Of a stretch of DNA of 64,000 nucleotides, positions 27,306-36,912 are shown in pieces. Position numbers and translations under genes: made by a program. Where the stretch lies: NCBI GenBank assembly GCA_021817605.1, contig JAKAUN010000002.1, positions 67,676-131,675 of the forward strand, written 5' to 3'. Below the pieces are notes generated by a model that was not told the origin of the DNA, did no database searches, and saw nothing but the letters and a program-made list of their open reading frames with translations. The DNA comes from Thermoplasmata archaeon. Lineage in GTDB: Archaea; Thermoplasmatota; Thermoplasmata; Lutacidiplasmatales; UBA184. Numbering within the stretch: position 1 is the stretch's first letter; every line of letters begins with the position of its first letter.

Positions 27306-28961
27306 CTACCAGGAGAACGGCACGCCGTCCCGGGACTCGATGACCTCGATGGACGGGGCGACCTCGCGCAGAAGTTCGGCGTACCGGCGCGACGGCTGGC
27401 CGGTGTGCACGGGGACCAGATAGCGCGGGTTGGCCCTACGGACGAGCTCGACGAGCTCCTCCTGCGTCGCGTGGCCGCTCGCATGGTGCCCCACATCCTC
27501 AGGGTGGTCGAAGGTGAGCCGTTCGCCGCCGCCCGGCACAGGGACGTGGCGGAAGCCGATCGGCCGCATCCCTGCCCAGTCGATCCAGGCCTTGAGCCGC
27601 CGGAAGTCGAACTCCTGCTCCTCCCCGTGCGCCTCGCTCGAGGAGTAGAGCCACAGGCCTCCGGGCGTTGCCCCTCTCAGGTCGACCAGGTCGTTGCAAT
27701 CGAAGAAGCTGAAGCAGAGGATCCAGCGTCCTGGGTTGGCCTCTACGTCGACCGGAGAGAGGTGGGCGTCGCCGTAGCGGCTTCGGACGAGCTCGAGCCA
27801 TCGGCCCTCCCGTCCGGCCGACGGCTCCTCGAGGATCCGCATGCCGCCGACCCCGAAGTCCACCTCGACCGCGGGATCGACGCTGTGGAGGTAGGTCAAC
27901 AGGTGGGCGTCCTTCGGGGTGAGGACGAGCTGACGACCGGTGGCCAGGGCTATCGAGCGGAACGTGCGCAACCGCTCCACGTTGCGCGGGCCGAAATCGG
28001 CGACGACGATCTTGCCGTGGTAACGCTCGATGTCGGCGCGGCAGTTGCTCTCGACATCCTCCTCCGTCGTGCCCCCGCTCTCCGGGCGGGTCCCGGCGGG
28101 CCTCAGCCGGGTCCCCTCCGCCACGAGGATCTCGGGGCGGCGCCGCTCGAGCGCCCTAAGGAACTCCTCGCTCTGCGCACGGTGCTCGCCGTGGAAGCGG
28201 AGGTCACCGGTATAGGCGATCAACGCCCCGTCGGCCTCCAAGAGGAAGGCGGAGGCGCCGTAGACGGAGTGGTCGACCGGCTGGGACCGAACGCCGACGC
28301 CCTCAAGGGTGGACGGAGCGGGGAGCGGATCGCTCGGCTCGAAGGCCGTGCGCTCCCCGAGGGGAGAGCTTCGGAAGAGGGAGGCGAACTCGGAGGAGAC
28401 CTCGCCGAAAAGGCGGAACGGCCGGACCGATCGGGGCTCTCCGCGGTCCGACTCGAGGAGGCGTCCCGGCAGGGAGTCGCCCGGGGTCGGCGGGCCGGTC
28501 CGCGCGCGGCGCGGGGCAAGGTAGGTCACCTCGTTGGTGAGGTCGGGACGGCCGGTCTCCTGCCAGGAGCGCAGGATCGCGAGGCTCATCGGCGTGAGGA
28601 GGACGGGGATCTCCGGGTGGAGGAAGGACACCGCACCGCAGTGGTCGAGGTGGCCGTGCGTGAGCAGCACGGCGGTGGGACGCGCTCCCGACCAGTCCCG
28701 GTCGCGGCGCGGATAGTCGTGGGGAGGGAACAGATCCTCACGGTACCAGCCCTTCTGGCGGGGCAGCAGGCCGAGCTCAAGGTAGTCGACCAGCCCGCGG
28801 CTCGGTCGTGGCTTGAGGAACTCCTCGTAGTAGCGCGACATCTTCGAGTAGTTGGTCCCGAAGTCGAGGAGGAGCCGCGCCTCCCCCTGCTCGAAGAGGA
28901 GCTTTGTGCCGCCGATGCCGGCGGCTCCGTCGAAGACGGTGAGGCTCGCCGCCCGACCCAC
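27306..28961 (-). CDS. MBL-fold RNase J/CPSF-like hydrolase
   Basis: GIGGTKLLFEQGEARLLLDFGTNYSK, AVLLTHGHLDHCGAV, AYTGDLRFHG, GHHASGHATQEELVELVRRANPRYLVPVHT. Confidence 0.88.
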   Translation of the reverse strand: MGRAASLTVFDGAAGIGGTKLLFEQGEARLLLDFGTNYSKMSRYYEEFLKPRPSRGLVDYLELGLLPRQKGWYREDLFPPHDYPRRDRDWSGARPTAVLLTHGHLDHCGAVSFLHPEIPVLLTPMSLAILRSWQETGRPDLTNEVTYLAPRRARTGPPTPGDSLPGRLLESDRGEPRSVRPFRLFGEVSSEFASLFRSSPLGERTAFEPSDPLPAPSTLEGVGVRSQPVDHSVYGASAFLLEADGALIAYTGDLRFHGEHRAQSEEFLRALERRRPEILVAEGTRLRPAGTRPESGGTTEEDVESNCRADIERYHGKIVVADFGPRNVERLRTFRSIALATGRQLVLTPKDAHLLTYLHSVDPAVEVDFGVGGMRILEEPSAGREGRWLELVRSRYGDAHLSPVDVEANPGRWILCFSFFDCNDLVDLRGATPGGLWLYSSSEAHGEEQEFDFRRLKAWIDWAGMRPIGFRHVPVPGGGERLTFDHPEDVGHHASGHATQEELVELVRRANPRYLVPVHTGQPSRRYAELLREVAPSIEVIESRDGVPFSW

Positions 28962-29063
28962 GCTTCCTCCGCCGGGCGAACATCGGCCTCGGTTGTAACT
29001 CTGCCCGTGCGAGGTCCTGGCCGCCGGAAAGCGCTTTTAGGCGCGTGGCCCCGGGGACGAGCC

Positions 29064-29519
29064 GTGGACGAGGGACTCGACCCGATCCTGATCCAGGTGA
29101 CCATCCCGCTGCCGGTCCCCATGATCCACGGGGCGCTCCTGGATGCCAAGAAGCTCGAGGCTTGGCTGTGCGAGCATGCGTCGGTCGACCCCCGGCTCGG
29201 CGGCGATTACCATCTCGTCTTCCAGGGCCCGCCGGCGTTCGAGAGCCGGGGTGCGATCACCCATCTCACCGCGGACGTGGACGTCGGCTTCCGCTGGCAG
29301 GCCCCTCCGCCCTTCGAGGCGCTCATGAACTTACCCGAGCCGCGGACCGGCGTCTACGTCCGGCTCCAGGAATCCCCCGAGGGTGTCGACGTCACCCTCG
29401 AGCACTCCGGCTGGGGCGGCTCGCCCGAGTGGGAGGAGGCGCGGTCCTGGCACTTCCACTTCTGGGAAGAGCGGCTCAACCGCCTCAAAGACTACCTTAT
29501 CCGGGAAGCCTACGGCTGA
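29064..29519 (+). CDS. SRPBCC/AHSA1-like protein
   Basis: PVPMIHGALLDAKKLEAWLCEHASVDPRLGGDYHLVFQG ... WHFHFWEERLNRLKDYL; GTG 29064. Confidence 0.75.
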   Translation: MDEGLDPILIQVTIPLPVPMIHGALLDAKKLEAWLCEHASVDPRLGGDYHLVFQGPPAFESRGAITHLTADVDVGFRWQAPPPFEALMNLPEPRTGVYVRLQESPEGVDVTLEHSGWGGSPEWEEARSWHFHFWEERLNRLKDYLIREAYG

Positions 29520-29532
29520 GGGGGAGAGCGGC

Positions 29533-29724
29533 TCAGCCGCCGCCGGGGACGTATTTTCGGCAGCCGGCCTCTCCGCAGAGCCGGCAGGGGCCCGCCGGGA
29601 CGAGGCGAAATCCCCCGGATGCCGCGATCGGACGGACGAGCATGTGATGCGTCGGGAGATGCCCGCAGCGGCATCGGCCCTTGGCAAGAGGAACCTCGGT
29701 TGTCGTGGCCACGGGGCCCGCCAT
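29533..29724 (-). CDS. Small putative zinc-binding protein
   Basis: 63 aa; CRCGHLPTHHM ... PCRLCGEAGCRKYVPG Cys/His pattern. Confidence 0.5.
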   Translation of the reverse strand: MAGPVATTTEVPLAKGRCRCGHLPTHHMLVRPIAASGGFRLVPAGPCRLCGEAGCRKYVPGGG

Positions 29725-30285
29725 GCAGAGGGCGAGCGTAGCGCCGCGAGAAAAGCGTTCTGTGTTTCTTCTTCCCGGCGCGCGGGGCTCTTCCTACCGG
29801 GAGCTCTCCCTCGGAGGAGGGTCGATCCCCTACCCGCCCGACATCGTGAGGTTCGGCCCGCCAAGGCTCGGCCGGCGCGCGGGACCGAGGCCGGGCCGTT
29901 CCCTAAGGGAGGGCCTCAAAGCCCGAGCTCCTGATGGCGATGACCGGCGGTCCTCGGGCGGCTTCCGGCCCAGGCCCGAGGAGGAAGGAGCTGATGCTTC
30001 TGGGAATCCTGAGGGGGAGTGCCTGGGTCCCGGCCCTTTCCCCTGACCGCTGACGGGCCAAGCCTCGACGCACGGACGGACCCGTCGTTGGGGAGGCCAG
30101 GCTGACGAGCGCACTCTATCTGCCCGGAAGTCGCGGGCCGCCCGGACCCGTCCTCACGCCCCGCCCAGAGGCGGACCGTAGGCACGGGCCCCTTCCACCT
30201 ACCCTGACGAAGGGGAGTCCCCGACGACGCGCGACGTGGACCGCCGCGGCGGCGCCGCTTTAGCTTCGGCTCGGGTTCCTGCTCC

Positions 30286-30981
30286 GTGGAGATCGCCGGC
30301 TGCGAGCTTCCCGACGACTGTCTGGTCGACCTCGAGCACGAGGTCTGGTGGCGTTGGGAGCCGGACGGCCGGTCGGCACGGATCGGCCTCCTCGCCCCCC
30401 TCGCGGCATTCGCCGGGATCTTCCGCGAGGTCACGTTCCGACCGGTGGCCGGGACGATCCCGAAGGGGCGGAGCGTGGCGACGGTCGAGAGCGTGCGCTA
30501 CACCGGGGCCGTCAGGGTCCCGGTCGATGCCGAGCTCCTGGAAGTCAACCGCGGGCTGGTCGGGCGTCCCCGCTGGATCAACGACCGCCCCTACGCCGAG
30601 GGGTGGGTCGCACACCTTCGCCCGGTCTCACCGGAGGCGCCCGCGCGACTTCTCGAGCGACCCGAGGCCGCCCGCGCCCGCCTCGAAGAGACGATCCGCA
30701 CGCGGCGGATCCGCTGCTGGCCGAAGGCCCCGGATGTCGAGCTCGTTGAGGTCGGTGTCGAGTGCTCGGCCGTGCTCGCGCGCCTCAACGAAGAGCTCGG
30801 CCGCCGCCCTCCAGGGGAGGCGGTCCTCCTCGTCACGGACGATCCCACGAGCCCGATCGAGATGGAACGCTGGTCCGACCAGACCGGCTATCCGCTGCTC
30901 GCCCGTCGGTCCGAGGGGACGCTCTGGCAGTTCCTGGTCGAGAAGCTCGCCCAACCACTCCCGCGGCGCCGACGCGGCTAG
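30286..30981 (+). CDS. GcvH-like (lipoyl-type) domain fused to TusA/SirA-like domain
   Basis: N-terminal DLEHEVWWRW..ATVESVRYTGAVRVPVDAELLEVNRGLVGRPRWINDRPYAEGW matches GcvH; C-terminal VEVGVECSAVLARLNEEL..PPGEAVLLVTDDPTSPIEMERWSDQTGYPLL matches TusA. Confidence 0.8.
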   Translation: MEIAGCELPDDCLVDLEHEVWWRWEPDGRSARIGLLAPLAAFAGIFREVTFRPVAGTIPKGRSVATVESVRYTGAVRVPVDAELLEVNRGLVGRPRWINDRPYAEGWVAHLRPVSPEAPARLLERPEAARARLEETIRTRRIRCWPKAPDVELVEVGVECSAVLARLNEELGRRPPGEAVLLVTDDPTSPIEMERWSDQTGYPLLARRSEGTLWQFLVEKLAQPLPRRRRG

Positions 30982-30987
30982 GGAGGA

Positions 30988-31842
30988 CTACTTCTCGATG
31001 GGGGTCCGGATGAGATTCCCCCACTCGGTCCACGACCCGTCGTAGTTGCGCACGTCGGAGAATCCGAGAAGGTAGCGCAGCACGAACCACGTGTGGCTCG
31101 ACCTTTCGCCGATGCGGCAGTAGGTGACGGTCGGCATCCCGGCGCGGAGGCCCTGCACCCCGTAGAGCGCCTCGAGCTCCTCGCGCGACTTGAACGTCCC
31201 GTCGTCCCGGACGGCCTGGGCCCAGGGGACGTTCTTGGCTCCGGGGATGTGCCCCCCGCGCTGGGCGTGCTCGTTCGGGTACTCCGGTGGCGCGGTGACC
31301 TCCCCGGTGAACTCCTTGGGACCCCGCACGTCCACCAGCCCCACCTTGCCCGCCTTGACCTGCGGAAGCAGCGAGCGGACGTCCTCGAGGTAGGCCCGCA
31401 GCGCCGGGTCGGGTTCCTGCGCCGTGAAATGGCTCGTCGGAGGCGGAGGGACCTCGCGGGTGAGCGGACGGTCCTCGGAGATCCACTTCTTGCGGCCGCC
31501 GTTCATCAGCTTCACGTTCCCCACGCGGTAGTAGGCGAAGACCCAGAAGGCGAAGGCCGCGAACCAGTTGTTGAAGTCGCCGTAGAGCACGAGCGTCGAC
31601 TCCTCGGAGATGCCGGCCTTTCGGAACAGCGCCGAGAGGGCTTCGCGGGAGAGGAGGTCGCGGCGCACCGGGTCGTTGATGTCCTTCTTCCAGTCGAACA
31701 GCACCGCGCCGGGGACGTGGCCGAGCTCGTAGTTGGCGACCGGGTCGTAGTCGACCTCGGCGACGCGGACCTTCGGGTCGCTGGCGTGGGCGGCCACCCA
31801 GTCGGTCTCCACCAGGACCTCGGGATGGGCGTAGGCGGACAT
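30988..31842 (-). CDS. Thiosulfate sulfurtransferase (two rhodanese domains)
   Basis: GHVPGAVLFDW, VDVRGPKEF, GHIPGAKNVPW, active-site loop CRIGERSSHTW; ATG 31842. Confidence 0.93.
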   Translation of the reverse strand: MSAYAHPEVLVETDWVAAHASDPKVRVAEVDYDPVANYELGHVPGAVLFDWKKDINDPVRRDLLSREALSALFRKAGISEESTLVLYGDFNNWFAAFAFWVFAYYRVGNVKLMNGGRKKWISEDRPLTREVPPPPTSHFTAQEPDPALRAYLEDVRSLLPQVKAGKVGLVDVRGPKEFTGEVTAPPEYPNEHAQRGGHIPGAKNVPWAQAVRDDGTFKSREELEALYGVQGLRAGMPTVTYCRIGERSSHTWFVLRYLLGFSDVRNYDGSWTEWGNLIRTPIEK

Positions 31843-31923
31843 GGTCGGGCGGCTTCTGGCCCGAAGGGATAAAGCTCCGAGCTTTCGCCCGCCGGGCCGA
31901 GACGAGCCCAAAAAACGGTCGCT

Positions 31924-32241
31924 CTACCCGCGTCGGCCGCGCTTGGGGAGAGCGGCGTCGGAGATCTCGATGGTCTCCGGATCGAAGCCCAGCCGAGCGA
32001 GCTCCTCGCGGATGCGCGCGCGATGGTCCCCCTGCAGGTAGACCTCGCCGTTCACCACCGAGCCGCCGGTCGCCAGGCGGTTCTTGAGCGCTCGCGTCGT
32101 CTCGGCGAGGTCGACCCCCGTCGGGAAGCCGGAGATGACCGTGGCCGGCTTGTTGTAGCGCCGTGGCTCGGCGCGGACCCGGATGCGGGCGGTCTCTCGG
32201 TCGAGCGCGGATAAGATCTCGTCGAACTCTTCGTTACCCAT
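31924..32241 (-). CDS. Translation initiation factor aIF1 (SUI1)
   Basis: ATVISGFPTGVDLAETTRALKNRLATGGSVVNGEVYLQGDHRARI. Confidence 0.95.
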   Translation of the reverse strand: MGNEEFDEILSALDRETARIRVRAEPRRYNKPATVISGFPTGVDLAETTRALKNRLATGGSVVNGEVYLQGDHRARIREELARLGFDPETIEISDAALPKRGRRG

Positions 32242-32396
32242 GGTAGAACATGCCCGCGGAGGCGGCTCTCAGGCAGGGGCCGGTCGCGCCCGCCCGTCGC
32301 CGAGCAGGCCACCGGTCCTTGCGACGGGCAGGAGCTGCTCGCGAAGGCACCGACCCGGCCAGGCAGCCACCCTGTTTGAACGTTTCCCCATCTGAG

Positions 32397-33191
32397 CTAG
32401 GCCTCCCCCCAGCGGTAGAGCCGTAACGTCACCGCCAGTCCCACCAGAGCGCACGCCCCGAGGAGGCCGGCGTAGACGAGCATCTGCGTCGGCGTCGCGG
32501 GAGTGATCCCGAGCGCCCCCTGGGCGAGGAGCGCGGCGTACGTCGTCGGGAGGAACCGCGCGGCATCCTGCCAGAGCGGCGGCAGCACCGTGAGCGGGTA
32601 GTAGAGCGGGGAGAGCATCCCCAGGATCGTGAAGGTGAGGTTGCCGACCGGCCAGATCTCCCGCTGCGTCCTCACGCGGCTCGAGATCGCGATCCCGATC
32701 GAGGAGAAGAGCACCCAGAGGACCATCAGGCATCCGACCAGGACGAGCAGCGCGTAGAGCGTGAGGGGGTGGCCCTGCGCGCCGCCGACCCAGAAGAGGA
32801 GCGCGCCGAGGACGGCGAGGGCGGGGATCATCGCGATGAGGTTCGAGAACGCGATCCCGAAGAGGTAGCGGATCCGCCCGAGAGGGCTCGCTACGAAGAG
32901 GTCCTGCAGCGAGCACTCCACCCGCCAGGTGGCGCTGTCGCCGAGCACCCAGGAGCCGATGTTCTGCATCGTGAAGAGCATCGCTCCCACGATCTCGAGG
33001 GGACGGTAGGACGCCGGCGAGATGAGCGAGAGGAAGTAGAGGAAGATGAACGGGAGGAGCACCGGGGTGATCGTCACCGCCGGGTTCCTCGAGATCCACC
33101 TCCAGCCGACAAGGAGGAAGGCGGGGAGCGCCCGCCCGGTCCGTGGCACGTCGGGGAGCGGGGCTCGAGCGGGAAGCGTCGGCGCGGCCAT
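32397..33191 (-). CDS. ABC-2 type transporter permease
   Basis: Six hydrophobic segments, ABC-2 permease pattern; adjacent to ABC ATPase. Confidence 0.85.
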   Translation of the reverse strand: MAAPTLPARAPLPDVPRTGRALPAFLLVGWRWISRNPAVTITPVLLPFIFLYFLSLISPASYRPLEIVGAMLFTMQNIGSWVLGDSATWRVECSLQDLFVASPLGRIRYLFGIAFSNLIAMIPALAVLGALLFWVGGAQGHPLTLYALLVLVGCLMVLWVLFSSIGIAISSRVRTQREIWPVGNLTFTILGMLSPLYYPLTVLPPLWQDAARFLPTTYAALLAQGALGITPATPTQMLVYAGLLGACALVGLAVTLRLYRWGEA

Positions 33192-33952
33192 CAGTTGCTC
33201 CGCACCGTGCGGCGGGCCCAGACGACCGCGAGGAGGAAGAGCGCGAGAGCCTCCACGGCGAGCCCGATCGCGGCGAGCGCGACCTCCCAGGCGGGGAGCG
33301 TCGCGCTGCCGATCGCCCGCTGGAGGAGCGCCGCCGCGGCGCTCGGAGGCATCAGAAGGACGATCGGGCGCAGCTCGCTGGGGAACAGTCCGATCGGGTA
33401 GAAGACCGGAGGCAGCACGCCGAAGACGTTGAAGAACAGGCTCGAGTAGGCCCAGATCGCCCGGTTGTCGCGGAACTGCGTCGAGAGGACGTAGCCGATC
33501 GACGCCGCGGAGATCCACACGGCAACCGACACGCCGAGGAGGAGCAACGCCACCCCCACGGTCAGATGGACGACGAGCTCGGCGAGGACCGCCACCGCCA
33601 CGACGGGAGGCAGGTAGACGAGCAGGACCCCGGCCGACATCCCGAGGAAGTACGCCTCGGGGGTGAGCGGGCTGGCGAGGTAGAGGTCGCTCGCCTTGTG
33701 ATCGATGCGGACGTAGGCGGCCTCGTTGAGGACCCTCTGGCCCATCGTGAACATCGAGAAGACCACCGCACCCAACAGTGCTACGCCGATGAGGCTGGGG
33801 TTGAGGACCCAGACGAAGACGAGCAGCACCCCCTGCACGATCATCGAGGTCGCCATCGCGAGCTCCTCGTGGATCTGGACCAAGAACTCGGTCCAGAGGA
33901 ACGCGCTCAGCCCGCCGAACGGGCGCGGGATGACGACCCGGTCAGTCCGCAT
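33191..33952 (-). CDS. ABC-2 type transporter permease
   Basis: Multiple TM segments; overlaps start of next permease and stop of ATPase. Confidence 0.85.
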   Translation of the reverse strand: MRTDRVVIPRPFGGLSAFLWTEFLVQIHEELAMATSMIVQGVLLVFVWVLNPSLIGVALLGAVVFSMFTMGQRVLNEAAYVRIDHKASDLYLASPLTPEAYFLGMSAGVLLVYLPPVVAVAVLAELVVHLTVGVALLLLGVSVAVWISAASIGYVLSTQFRDNRAIWAYSSLFFNVFGVLPPVFYPIGLFPSELRPIVLLMPPSAAAALLQRAIGSATLPAWEVALAAIGLAVEALALFLLAVVWARRTVRSN

Positions 33953-34868
33953 CGATCGAACGCCCCACGACATAGAGGAACGCCTCCTCGAGCGTGACGG
34001 GGCCCACCGTCGCCGTGAGCCGCGAGCCGACGGCCAGGGCCATGAGCTCGCCGAGGCGCTCGGGCGCCACGATGACGGTGAGGCCGGCCCCGTCTGCCAC
34101 GCAGGTGCCGAAGGAACGGAACCGCTCGATCTCGCCGGCCCCCTGCGGCATCGACACCTTGAGGGTCCCGCCGACGGCGCGCTTCAGGTCCTCGGCGCTC
34201 CCGCTCACGAGGACCTCGCCCCTCTCCACGATGTAGAGCCGGTCGGCGAGGGCGTCGGCCTCGTCCAGGTAGTGGGTCGTCAGCAGGATCGTCGAGCCAC
34301 GCTGGGTGAGCGTTCGAAGCGAGTCCCAGACCCCCCGGCGGGCGAACGGGTCCATCCCGATCGTCGGCTCGTCCAGGAACAGCAGCGGGGCCTCGGTGGC
34401 GATGACCGTAGCGACCATCGTGCGCTGGCGCTGTCCGCCGGAGAGGGTGATGGAGAGACGGTCGCCGAACTCGGTGAGCCCCATCCTCTCGAGCGACTCC
34501 TCCGTACGCGAACGCGCGGTCTCCCGCCCGAACCCGCGGGCCCTCAGGTAGGTGTAGACCTGCTCGCGCGGGGTGAGGTGGAAGAACGGCTTGCCCTCCT
34601 GCGGAACCACCGCGATGAACGGGCGGACCTTCTCCGGCGTGCGGTCGACGTCGAACCCGAAGACCTCGATGGAACCGGAGGTGGGCCGAAGGAGCGTCGA
34701 GGCGATCCTGAGGAAGGTCGTCTTCCCCGCCCCGTTGCGCCCGAGCAGCGCGACGCGCTCGCCCCGTCGGACGTCCATCGAGACGCCCGCAAGGGCCGTC
34801 ACGGCCGGGGCCCCCTTCGAACGGTAGATCTTGCGAAGCTCGGTGCTCCGGAGAGCCTCGTCGCTCAT
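33942..34868 (-). CDS. ABC transporter ATP-binding protein (DrrA/CcmA-like)
   Basis: VALLGRNGAGKTTFLRI, LSGGQRQRTMVA, PLLFLDEPTIGMDP. Confidence 0.95.
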   Translation of the reverse strand: MSDEALRSTELRKIYRSKGAPAVTALAGVSMDVRRGERVALLGRNGAGKTTFLRIASTLLRPTSGSIEVFGFDVDRTPEKVRPFIAVVPQEGKPFFHLTPREQVYTYLRARGFGRETARSRTEESLERMGLTEFGDRLSITLSGGQRQRTMVATVIATEAPLLFLDEPTIGMDPFARRGVWDSLRTLTQRGSTILLTTHYLDEADALADRLYIVERGEVLVSGSAEDLKRAVGGTLKVSMPQGAGEIERFRSFGTCVADGAGLTVIVAPERLGELMALAVGSRLTATVGPVTLEEAFLYVVGRSIDAD

Positions 34869-35078
34869 CGGCTCGGACGGACCGCGCGCCCCGTCGCCGG
34901 GGCGGCGCCCGGGCGCTGGGGTCCGGCCACGCGGGCTTCTGGCACGGCGCCCCCGCTTGGGAGCGCGTCGTTGGCTCGCCGTTTCACGTCCTCGCCAGCT
35001 AGCCTCACGGTTTAACCTCTCGTTAGGTCCGTGAAGGACGGCGGGAGCGGTCCTCGCCGGGGTAGGCCGCGGCCGATC

Positions 35079-36842
35079 TCAGCGGCCGGGGCGGCCGGGC
35101 CCGTTCTCGGGCGGCGAGGAGACCTGCCCCAGCTCCGGCAGCTCGGTCGTTCCGCTGAACGTCTCCAGCAGCTCGGTCGGGCGCAGCCCGGGAGCGCGGG
35201 AGATGTCGACCGGGGCGAGGCCGGGGAAGGTCGACCTCCAGCAGATCCGTTGGAACGGGCGCACCAGCCATTTCGGGAGGTTGAGCGAGCGGCCGATCGT
35301 CTCCACATCGTCCTTGGCAAGCTCGCCGATGAGCGCGAGGAGGAGGAAGTAGACGGCGAAACCGATGAGCACCGCCACGAACAGCTGGAGGCCCGAGCTC
35401 GGGGGAAAGACATCCGTCCGGTCGAGGAACGAGATGTGAAGGCGGTTGATCAGCGAGAACGAGCCGAACGCCCCCGCAGCGCTCACCGTGATCCTCGCGA
35501 TGGACGCCGGGTCGACGTGCACCCGGATGAGTCGCTCCATGTAGTAGGTGTTGAGGGCGAGCGCGGCCGCCGAGGAGAGGAGGACGGCGACGGACGCGGC
35601 GACCACCCCGGTCGACCAGAGACCCCGCAACGGCCCCCACGGGGGGAGGAAGAGGTAGGTCGCCACGATCAGGACGAGCACCTGCGTGGCGGTGAGGTAG
35701 AGCTCGAGCTTCTGGCGGCCGATCGCGTTGATGCTCGTCTGGATGATGTTGCTCAGCGCGAGCGGGATCGCCGCCACGACCAGGATCGCGAGGGGCAGCG
35801 CCGCCTCGCTCGCGTAGGTGTGGTTGGTGAAGACGTTGAGGAACGGGTAGCGGTAGGTGACCAGCGCCACGACCCCGGGGACGAGGAGCATGGCGGTGTA
35901 GCGGAGCGACTGCCAGGTGACCCGACGCACCGACTGGAACTCCTGCTTACGATGGAGGCCGGCGAGGTACGGGAACAAGGGGGTCGTCACCGCGAGGGGG
36001 AACGACAGGACGAGAATCGCCCAGGCGTTGGCGGCGAGGAAGTAGGAGAACTCGCTGGAGCCGAGCGCCCCCCGGACGAGCAGGGGGACCATGTTCCGGA
36101 CGAGGTAGCTGAGCACGAGGCTGCCCATGAGGGGTAGGGCGAAGCGGAACATCCGCGCCCCTTCCGACCAACGCACCTTCCCCAGACGTGGCAGAACGGC
36201 CGGGAGGCTGAAGACCGCCGAGGAGGCGGCCCCGATCGCGTAGGCGAGAGTGATGCCCTCGACCGTGGGCATCCTGTAGGCGATGAAGATGAGCACGGGA
36301 AGGCGGGTGATCGACTCGACCAGGAGCGGAAGCTGTCCGTTGAGCGCGTCGCCGAGCCCGACGTACATCTGGTTGCGGACCGTCGAGAACGACCAGAAGA
36401 CCGGGAGGGTCAGGAAGACCCCAAGCCAGACGAGGTCGCCCTTGCCGAGGAAACCGGGGAGCGTGAAGAACAGCAGCGCGCCGGCGACCGACACCATCAT
36501 GACGCGCAGCACGAGGTAGATCGACGTCGACTCCGCCGCCGACTGGCCACGGGCGAGGAAGTAGGTGTACGCCGTTCCGATCCTTAGGGTCCCGATGCCG
36601 TTGACCGACGAGGCGATCAGAAGGAAGAGCTGCGCCGTCCCGATGAGCGCGGCGCCGGACGCCCCGTGGATATGCTTGTAGAGGAAGATCGAGCCGACCA
36701 CCCCGAGCAGCTGGATGACGAGGCTCGCCAGGAACACTCCGCCTGAGGTGAGACCGAGGGGATGCGCGAGTTCGGGAACCGGACCGGGAGCGGGGGGAGA
36801 CGTCGAGGAGGACCTCCCGGGCTCCGCCACTTTCCCGCCCAA
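35079..36842 (-). CDS. Polysaccharide flippase / MATE-MVF-like multi-TM protein
   Basis: About 14 hydrophobic segments, FLASLVIQLLGVVGSIFLYKHI ... LLVRGALGSSEFSYFLAANAWAIL; Wzx-like. Confidence 0.82.
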   Translation of the reverse strand: MGGKVAEPGRSSSTSPPAPGPVPELAHPLGLTSGGVFLASLVIQLLGVVGSIFLYKHIHGASGAALIGTAQLFLLIASSVNGIGTLRIGTAYTYFLARGQSAAESTSIYLVLRVMMVSVAGALLFFTLPGFLGKGDLVWLGVFLTLPVFWSFSTVRNQMYVGLGDALNGQLPLLVESITRLPVLIFIAYRMPTVEGITLAYAIGAASSAVFSLPAVLPRLGKVRWSEGARMFRFALPLMGSLVLSYLVRNMVPLLVRGALGSSEFSYFLAANAWAILVLSFPLAVTTPLFPYLAGLHRKQEFQSVRRVTWQSLRYTAMLLVPGVVALVTYRYPFLNVFTNHTYASEAALPLAILVVAAIPLALSNIIQTSINAIGRQKLELYLTATQVLVLIVATYLFLPPWGPLRGLWSTGVVAASVAVLLSSAAALALNTYYMERLIRVHVDPASIARITVSAAGAFGSFSLINRLHISFLDRTDVFPPSSGLQLFVAVLIGFAVYFLLLALIGELAKDDVETIGRSLNLPKWLVRPFQRICWRSTFPGLAPVDISRAPGLRPTELLETFSGTTELPELGQVSSPPENGPGRPGR

Positions 36843-36912
36843 CGCTCCTTTCTCTTATCCCCGTCGCTTCCCGCTTACGAGGAGCCGTCCGACCCGTCGG
36901 GGGCGAGGCCGT

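Noticed and set aside
27081-29519. 812-aa plus-strand ORF
   Set aside because: Mostly antisense to the MBL-fold gene; only its last about 150 aa (29064-29519) are a credible SRPBCC gene.
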